DNA of 34,268 bases from Oscillospiraceae bacterium. Lineage in GTDB: Bacteria; Bacillota; Clostridia; Oscillospirales; Oscillospiraceae. Shown in pieces: positions 29,972-34,268 of this stretch. The stretch is from NCBI GenBank assembly GCA_031270395.1, contig JAISXU010000075.1, positions 1 to 34,268 on the forward strand, given 5' to 3'. The position numbers and the translations under genes are program-made. The first letter of the stretch is position 1, and each line of letters starts with the position of its first letter. The notes beneath the pieces are model-generated. The model was not told where the DNA came from. It did no database searches and was given only the letters and a program-made list of their open reading frames with translations.

Positions 29972-31260
29972 TCAGGATATTTGAATACGGAGAGGTCGGC
30001 GAGAGCGAAATATTCGACAGAGCGGACGACGGGCGAGACGTGGCGTCCGCCGTCCGCGGGATCATCGCCGACGTCAGAGCGAACGGCGACGCGGCTGTGA
30101 GAAAATATACGGAGATGTTCGACGGCGCGTCTCCGGAGCGGTTTGAGGCGGATCGCGGGGAGCTTGAGGCGGCGGCGGCGTCCGTCGAGCCGGAGTTTCT
30201 TGATACGATGAGACGCGCCGCCGCGAATATCGAGGCGTTCCACCGCAGACAGGTGCGGAGCGGCTTTGTTATAAGCGACCGTGACGGCGTGGTGACGGGT
30301 CAGCGCGTCCTGCCGATAGCGCGCGTCGGCCTCTATATACCCGGCGGCACGGCGGGGTATCCGTCGTCGGCGCTGATGAACTGCATTCCGGCGAAGATAG
30401 CGGGCGTCGGGGAAATCATTATGGCCACGCCGCCCGGCGCGGACGGCGGTATCAAAAACCCTTACATAGTCGCGGCGGCGCTCATAGCTGGCGTGGACAG
30501 GGTGTTCAAAATAGGGGGCGCGCAGGCGGTTGCGGCGCTGGCGTACGGGACGCGCTCTATCCCGGCGGTCGATAAGCTTGTGGGGCCGGGCAACGCCTAC
30601 GTCGCCGAGGCGAAGCGGCAGGTGTACGGCCAGGTGGGCATCGACATGATCGCCGGGCCGAGCGAGATACTCGTCATAGCGGACGGCGGGTGTGACGCCG
30701 CCGTAATCGCCGCCGACATGCTCTCTCAGGCGGAGCACGACGAACGCGCCTCCGCCGTACTCATAACGGTCAGTCGGGAATTGGCGTGCGGCGTGAGCGG
30801 CGAACTGGAGAGGCGAATACCCTCCCTGCCCCGCGCCGATATAGCGCGCGCCTCCATCGACCGCAACGGCAAGATAATCGTCGCCGCTTCGATTGAGCAG
30901 GCGATCGCCATATCCAACCGACTCGCGCCGGAGCACTTGGAGTTATGTTTAGATAACCCGTTTGATTTTTTGAGTCTTGTAGAGAACGCGGGCTCGGTAT
31001 TTCTCGGGAAGCACTGCCCGGAGGCGGTGGGCGACTACTGCGCCGGGCCGAACCACACGTTGCCCACGTCCGGCACGGCACGCTTTTACAGTCCGCTGTC
31101 CGTGGACGACTTCATAAAGAAGTCCTCTTTTACGTACTACTCGCGCGAGGCGCTGGGCAGGGAGGCGGACGACGTCGCGCTCTTCGCCGAAAAAGAGGGA
31201 CTGACGGCGCACGCGCGCTCGGTGAGGGCGCGCTTTGAGGGCGGAGGCGATTTGCCGTGA
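29968..31260 (+). CDS. hisD: Histidinol dehydrogenase
   Basis: Oxidises L-histidinol to L-histidine in two NAD-dependent steps; last enzyme of the pathway. The 430-aa product starts at the ATG at 29968, in ATGA overlap with hisG and after CGGAGGT. Visible hallmarks: VGLYIPGGTAGYPSS, FKIGGAQAVAALAYGT, VGPGNAYVAEAKR, DMIAGPSEILV, the zinc-site segment LSQAEHDERASA, the catalytic APEHLEL (Glu-His), and GPNHTLPTSGTARF. Length matches the family (about 430). No missing key residue was noticed. The stop overlaps the hisC GTG. Confidence 0.97.
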   Translation: MIRIFEYGEVGESEIFDRADDGRDVASAVRGIIADVRANGDAAVRKYTEMFDGASPERFEADRGELEAAAASVEPEFLDTMRRAAANIEAFHRRQVRSGFVISDRDGVVTGQRVLPIARVGLYIPGGTAGYPSSALMNCIPAKIAGVGEIIMATPPGADGGIKNPYIVAAALIAGVDRVFKIGGAQAVAALAYGTRSIPAVDKLVGPGNAYVAEAKRQVYGQVGIDMIAGPSEILVIADGGCDAAVIAADMLSQAEHDERASAVLITVSRELACGVSGELERRIPSLPRADIARASIDRNGKIIVAASIEQAIAISNRLAPEHLELCLDNPFDFLSLVENAGSVFLGKHCPEAVGDYCAGPNHTLPTSGTARFYSPLSVDDFIKKSSFTYYSREALGREADDVALFAEKEGLTAHARSVRARFEGGGDLP

Positions 31261-32342
31261 GCGGATTTTTAAGCCGCAGACACTCGCGCCTGTCCCCGTA
31301 TGTGCCGGGCGAACAGCCGCGCGGCGGCGACTTCATCAAGCTCAACACGAACGAGGCGCCGTATCCGCCGGCGCCCGCCGTGCTGAGTGCGCTCACCTCC
31401 GGCGCCGCGTCGCGTCTGAACCTGTATCCCGACCCCTCCGGAACGGCGCTGCGCTCGAAGCTGGCGGAATACCACGGCGCAGGCGTTCAAAACATCGCGC
31501 TCGGCAACGGCTCCGACGAGACGCTGGCGTTTATATTTCTGGCGTTTTTTGACGGTGAACGCGGAGTCATGTTCCCCGACGTCACGTACGGGCTGTACCG
31601 CGTGCTGGCGGCGCTGTACAATATCCCGTACTCGGAAATACCCGTGGGCGAGTCTCTGGCGGTCCGCCCGGAGGACTACGTCGGCGTCCGCAAGAATATA
31701 GTGCTGGCAAACCCAAACGCGCCGACAGGGATAGCGCTCTCAATGGACGATATTGAGCGGATAGCGGACTCAAATCCCGAATATATAGTGGTGATCGACG
31801 AGGCATACGCGGATTTTGCGAGGCGCTCCGCCGTGCCGCTCACGCGGAAGCACGATAACCTGCTCGTCGTGCGCACGTACTCCAAGTCGCGCTTTTTGGC
31901 GGGCGCGAGGCTGGGCTACGCCGTGGGACACGAGGCTCTGATCGGGGATATTGAGACGATCCGCTGCTCGTATAACCCGTATAATGTCAACTCCGCGACT
32001 CTCGAGGCCGGCGCGGCGGCGCTCGAAAGCGGCGAATACTACGGGGAGCGTTGGGAGCGGATAATCAGCGTTCGCGACGCCTCCGCGCGCGCGCTGCGCG
32101 GGCTCGGTTTTGAGCTTACGGACTCGGAGGCAAACTTCCTGTTCGCGCGCCATCCGGAGGTTCCCGGCAAGGCGCTGTTTGACGGCCTGCGCGAGGCGGG
32201 CATCCTTGTGCGGCGGTTCGACAGTCCGGAGCGCATTGCCGGCTGGCTGCGCATAACCGTCGGCACGGACGCGCAGATGGACGCGCTTGTCCGCGCGTTG
32301 GCGGCGATTATCGATACGGAGGTCAAAAATGCGAAAAAGTGA
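31257..32342 (+). CDS. hisC: Histidinol-phosphate aminotransferase
   Basis: PLP-dependent class I/II aminotransferase converting imidazole-acetol phosphate to histidinol phosphate with glutamate. The 361-aa product starts with GTG at 31257 (GTGA overlap with hisD; GGAGG nine bases upstream). It has KLNTNEAPYPP (28-38), the phosphate-binding GNGSDET (83-89), NPNAPTG (152-158), DEAYADF (181-187) and the PLP lysine Lys210 in RTYSKSRFLAGARLGY. The final Arg contact is in GWLRITVGT. It overlaps hisB by 14 bp. Confidence 0.96.
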   Translation: MSGFLSRRHSRLSPYVPGEQPRGGDFIKLNTNEAPYPPAPAVLSALTSGAASRLNLYPDPSGTALRSKLAEYHGAGVQNIALGNGSDETLAFIFLAFFDGERGVMFPDVTYGLYRVLAALYNIPYSEIPVGESLAVRPEDYVGVRKNIVLANPNAPTGIALSMDDIERIADSNPEYIVVIDEAYADFARRSAVPLTRKHDNLLVVRTYSKSRFLAGARLGYAVGHEALIGDIETIRCSYNPYNVNSATLEAGAAALESGEYYGERWERIISVRDASARALRGLGFELTDSEANFLFARHPEVPGKALFDGLREAGILVRRFDSPERIAGWLRITVGTDAQMDALVRALAAIIDTEVKNAKK

Positions 32343-32919
32343 AATAGTCCGCGCAACGGCGGAGACGGATATAAGGCTGACGCTCGAGCTCGACGGGCGC
32401 GGGGAGCACTCGGTTGATACCGGCGTCGGCTTCCTCGACCACATGCTCACGCTGTTTGCCGTCCACGGGCGATTCGACCTCCGCGTGACGTGCAAGGGCG
32501 ACGTCGCGGTGGACGCGCACCACACGGTTGAGGACGTGGGCATATGTCTCGGCGCGGCCTTCGCCGAGGCGCTGGGCGACAAGCGCGGCATCGCGCGATA
32601 CGGCGATATAACGCTGCCGATGGACGAGGCCCTCATACTGTGCGCGCTGGATCTCTCCGGCAGAAGCTGTCTCGTGTTTGATCTGCCCATACCGTCCCCT
32701 AAGATCGGGTCGTTCGACTCGGAGCTGGTCGAGGAGTTCTTCAGCGCTTTCGTCCGTGAGTGCCGCGCCGCCGTGCATATCAAAAAGCTCGCCGGCATGA
32801 ACTCGCACCACATCGCGGAGGGCTGCTTCAAGGCGTTTGGCCGCGCGCTGGCAAAGGCCGCGGCGGTTGACGCGGCGCGCGCCGGGGAAATCCCGTCGTC
32901 AAAGGGGACGCTGCTATGA
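32329..32919 (+). CDS. hisB: Imidazoleglycerol-phosphate dehydratase
   Basis: Dehydrates imidazole glycerol phosphate to imidazole acetol phosphate; a Mn-dependent, 24-subunit enzyme. The 196-aa single-function form lacks the phosphatase domain found in enterobacterial HisB. It has the metal motifs HHTVED (64-69) and HHIAEG, together with DTGVGFLDHMLTLFAVHG and GGxx-type AGMNSH. The ATG at 32329 has GGAGGT five bases upstream and overlaps hisC by 14 bp. The stop overlaps hisH as ATGA. Confidence 0.97.
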   Translation: MRKSEIVRATAETDIRLTLELDGRGEHSVDTGVGFLDHMLTLFAVHGRFDLRVTCKGDVAVDAHHTVEDVGICLGAAFAEALGDKRGIARYGDITLPMDEALILCALDLSGRSCLVFDLPIPSPKIGSFDSELVEEFFSAFVRECRAAVHIKKLAGMNSHHIAEGCFKAFGRALAKAAAVDAARAGEIPSSKGTLL

Positions 32920-33533
32920 TAGCCATCATAGACTATGGCGTCGGAAATCTGTTTTCTCTCAAATCGTCGCTGAGCTATATCGGGCGGGACGCCGTAGTGA
33001 CCGGCGATCCCGACGAGATAGCGTCGTGCGACGGCGTGATTCTGCCGGGCGTCGGGGCGTTCGGCGACGCGGCCGCGAAACTGCGCGCGGGCGGTCTGGA
33101 CGGGACGATCAAAGCGCAGGCGCGCGCGGGGAAGCCGCTGCTGGGGATATGTCTGGGAATGCAGCTCTTGTTTGAACGCGGCTTTGAGTACGGCGAGCAT
33201 CCCGGACTGGGGCTGATACCGGGCGAGGTGACGCCTATCGAGCCCGTCATTCCGAAGGGGTACAAGACGCCGCACATCGGCTGGAACGGACTCGATTTCC
33301 CGCTCGGCAGACCGAGGCATCCGCTGTTCAAATACGTAAAAGAGGGCGACAGCGTCTACTTTGTCCACTCGTATCACGCGTCCCGGTGCGAGGAGTCGAT
33401 AATCGCCTCTGCGGAGTACGGCGCGCCCCTGACGGCCGCCGCGGCGCACGGAAACGTGTGCGGGACGCAGTTCCACCCCGAGAAAAGCGGGCCTGTGGGT
33501 CTTAATATTCTGCGGGCGTTCTGCGAGATGTAA
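32916..33533 (+). CDS. hisH: Imidazole glycerol phosphate synthase glutaminase subunit
   Basis: Class I glutamine amidotransferase that feeds ammonia to HisF. The 205-aa product has the complete triad: Cys79 in GICLGMQL, His187 and Glu189 in FHPEKSG. IIDYGVGNLFSLK (4-16) and PHIGWN (119-124) are also family marks. Start ATG at 32916 overlaps hisB. It is the last gene of the operon in the window: hisA, hisF and hisI/E do not follow, though HisH needs HisF as partner. Confidence 0.97.
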   Translation: MIAIIDYGVGNLFSLKSSLSYIGRDAVVTGDPDEIASCDGVILPGVGAFGDAAAKLRAGGLDGTIKAQARAGKPLLGICLGMQLLFERGFEYGEHPGLGLIPGEVTPIEPVIPKGYKTPHIGWNGLDFPLGRPRHPLFKYVKEGDSVYFVHSYHASRCEESIIASAEYGAPLTAAAAHGNVCGTQFHPEKSGPVGLNILRAFCEM

Positions 33534-33544
33534 CGCCGGGCGTC

Positions 33545-33581
33545 ATAGTATCATAAATTGCTTTGCAATTTATGATACTAT
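33545..33581. repeat. 17-bp perfect inverted repeat after hisH
   Basis: ATAGTATCATAAATTGC (33545-33561) and its exact complement (33565-33581) around a TTT loop, AT-rich in a GC-rich setting, 11 bp after the hisH stop. No T-tract follows, so it is either an element or an atypical terminator. Confidence 0.8.
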
Positions 33582-33587
33582 CGCCAT

Positions 33588-33643
33588 GCGGCGCGTCCCG
33601 CGCCGCGGCTCAAAGTTTAAGCGCGCGCCCGCACAGCGGGCGC
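33588..33643. terminator. Two GC-rich hairpins between hisH and the RidA-like gene
   Basis: GCGGCGCG-TCC-CGCGCCGC (33588-33606) and GCGCCCGC-ACA-GCGGGCGC (33625-33643), both 8-bp perfect stems. They lie where the his operon and the convergent RidA-like gene should both stop. No clear U-tract, so termination function is tentative. Confidence 0.4.
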
Positions 33644-33694
33644 ATGCGCGTCTATGGTACTATGTGTCAGCCCTCGGCGGTTGCCGCGCAGCGG

Positions 33695-34096
33695 CTATAT
33701 ACCCGCCCCTATCAGCGCCTCCAGCTCGATCTCCACGAGTTGAGTCGGGCGGTTGAGCGTGGGCGTGCCCACGGCGGTGAACAGCGGGCGTATTTTACCG
33801 AATATCTCGGAGTACGCGCGGCTTATTTCCGCCCCGTACGCCATATCCGTCGTGTAGACCTTGACGGAAAAGACCTCCTCGGGCTTCGCGCCCGCCTGAG
33901 CGAGCAGGGCGATCTGCTTTTCAAGCACATATCGCGTCTGTTCGTAGGCGCTTCCCTCGCCGTAAACCGTGCCGTCCGGCTGTACGGACGTCGTGCCTCC
34001 GATTTTCACGTACGACCCTATTTTCACCATGCGCGAATAGCCGACGCGCTCCTCAAGCGGCGCCCCCGAGGAATAGTTTGTCCTTTTCAGTTCCAT
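33695..34096 (-). CDS. RidA (YjgF/YER057c/UK114) family protein, atypical active site
   Basis: A 133-aa protein with a single RidA/chorismate-mutase-like domain. It has GYSRMVKIGSYVKIGGTTS at the N-terminus, AGAKPEEVFSVKVYTTD in the middle and QLVEIELEALI at the end. AAGGAG precedes the ATG at 34096. In RidA proper an arginine in the P-A-R-S/T-x-V segment contacts the imine/enamine substrate; here the segment reads RPLFTAVG, so that position appears to be Phe. It is therefore likely one of the Rid subfamilies with another activity, not a confirmed 2-iminobutanoate deaminase. It is convergent with the his operon and begins 30 bp from a long inverted repeat. Confidence 0.88.
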   Translation of the reverse strand: MELKRTNYSSGAPLEERVGYSRMVKIGSYVKIGGTTSVQPDGTVYGEGSAYEQTRYVLEKQIALLAQAGAKPEEVFSVKVYTTDMAYGAEISRAYSEIFGKIRPLFTAVGTPTLNRPTQLVEIELEALIGAGI

Positions 34097-34125
34097 TTGA
34101 CATTCTCCTTATTGATGGTTCGGGC

Positions 34126-34268
34126 GTCAAAAGTCACGCCCACCGATAAGCGGCGATTTATTCCGTCATACGTCACAAAAAGCCTCGCGAATACACAAAG
34201 TATTCGCTGCGTTTTTTGTATAGTCTGACGAAAAAATCGGCGCGCTTATCGCCAGACGGACTTTTGAC
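34126..34268. repeat. Long imperfect inverted repeat, MITE-like, reaching the window end
   Basis: The left arm begins GTCAAAAGTC (34126) and the right arm ends GACTTTTGAC (34268). Matching continues inward: CGATAAGCG against CGCTTATCG, ACAAAAAGC against GCGTTTTTTGT, then GCGAATAC/GTATTCGC around the centre ACAAA. The whole 143 bp can fold into one long hairpin with mismatches. No ORF lies within it. It may extend or end exactly at the window edge. Confidence 0.75.

Noticed and set aside
29905-30936. A 343-codon open frame on minus within hisD
   Set aside because: Antisense shadow of hisD; composition dominated by R, H and D with no domain signature.
31770-33476. A 568-codon open frame on minus across hisC, hisB and hisH
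   Set aside because: It lies opposite three unmistakable his genes and has no family motif; long antisense frames are expected in GC-rich DNA.

Overview
The window reads as a chromosomal segment of an anaerobic Bacillota, probably a Clostridia member, with a GC-rich and compact genome. This placement is inferred from several features: a HisZ plus short-form HisG pair, ECF transporter modules, a BadF/HgdC-type CoA-dehydratase activase, AGGAGG ribosome binding sites and many ATGA-type gene overlaps. No phage, plasmid, transposase or CRISPR genes were seen. I had no database access; family names come from recognised motifs.

Layout. (1) 1-3418, minus strand: an ABC exporter or peptide-sensing type system made of two FtsX-like permeases and an ATPase cut by the window edge. 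(2) 3419-4176: a non-coding block with a candidate structured RNA, an initiator tRNA-fMet with encoded CCA, a 26-nt partial copy of that tRNA in its own leader, and good promoters. (3) 4177-8666: a DNA alkyltransferase (Ogt type), an arylamine N-acetyltransferase, an ABC-2 exporter (ATPase plus permease), and a divergently transcribed AAA/DUF4143 ATPase sharing a back-to-back promoter with it. (4) 8684-27842, all minus strand: a 14-gene, 19-kb cluster. (5) 28233-33533, plus strand: hisZ-G-D-C-B-H, each gene overlapping the next. (6) 33695-34096, minus: a RidA-like protein, followed by a long imperfect inverted repeat reaching the window end.

The 19-kb cluster is the main interest. In transcription order it encodes: a PchR/YbtA-like AraC regulator with an extra N-terminal HTH; a heterodimeric exporter-fold ABC pair; a PPM/LCM-type methyltransferase; EcfT; a double-domain EcfA; a Trep_Strep/MptD-type S component; a class I methyltransferase; two more S components; a 1349-residue activase/HgdB-like protein with two ASKHA ATPase domains and FeS-type cysteines; a fourth S component; and a second ABC pair. 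All four S components are exactly 197 aa. The AraC-plus-ABC-pair arrangement recalls ybtA-ybtPQ. My inference is a system that imports a metallophore, tetrapyrrole-like or other cofactor-like substrate and perhaps processes it by ATP-driven low-potential reduction and methylation; the substrate is unknown.

The cluster is also unusual at DNA level. Two intergenic repeat families have entered the activase gene in frame at up to six places. A 39-bp palindromic unit sits three times in frame between the two EcfA domains. The leaders of two genes are recognisable fossils of the ecfA 3' end. A 71-nt exact repeat flanks one S gene. Together these suggest the cluster grew by tandem duplication and tolerates repeat insertion in inter-domain linkers.
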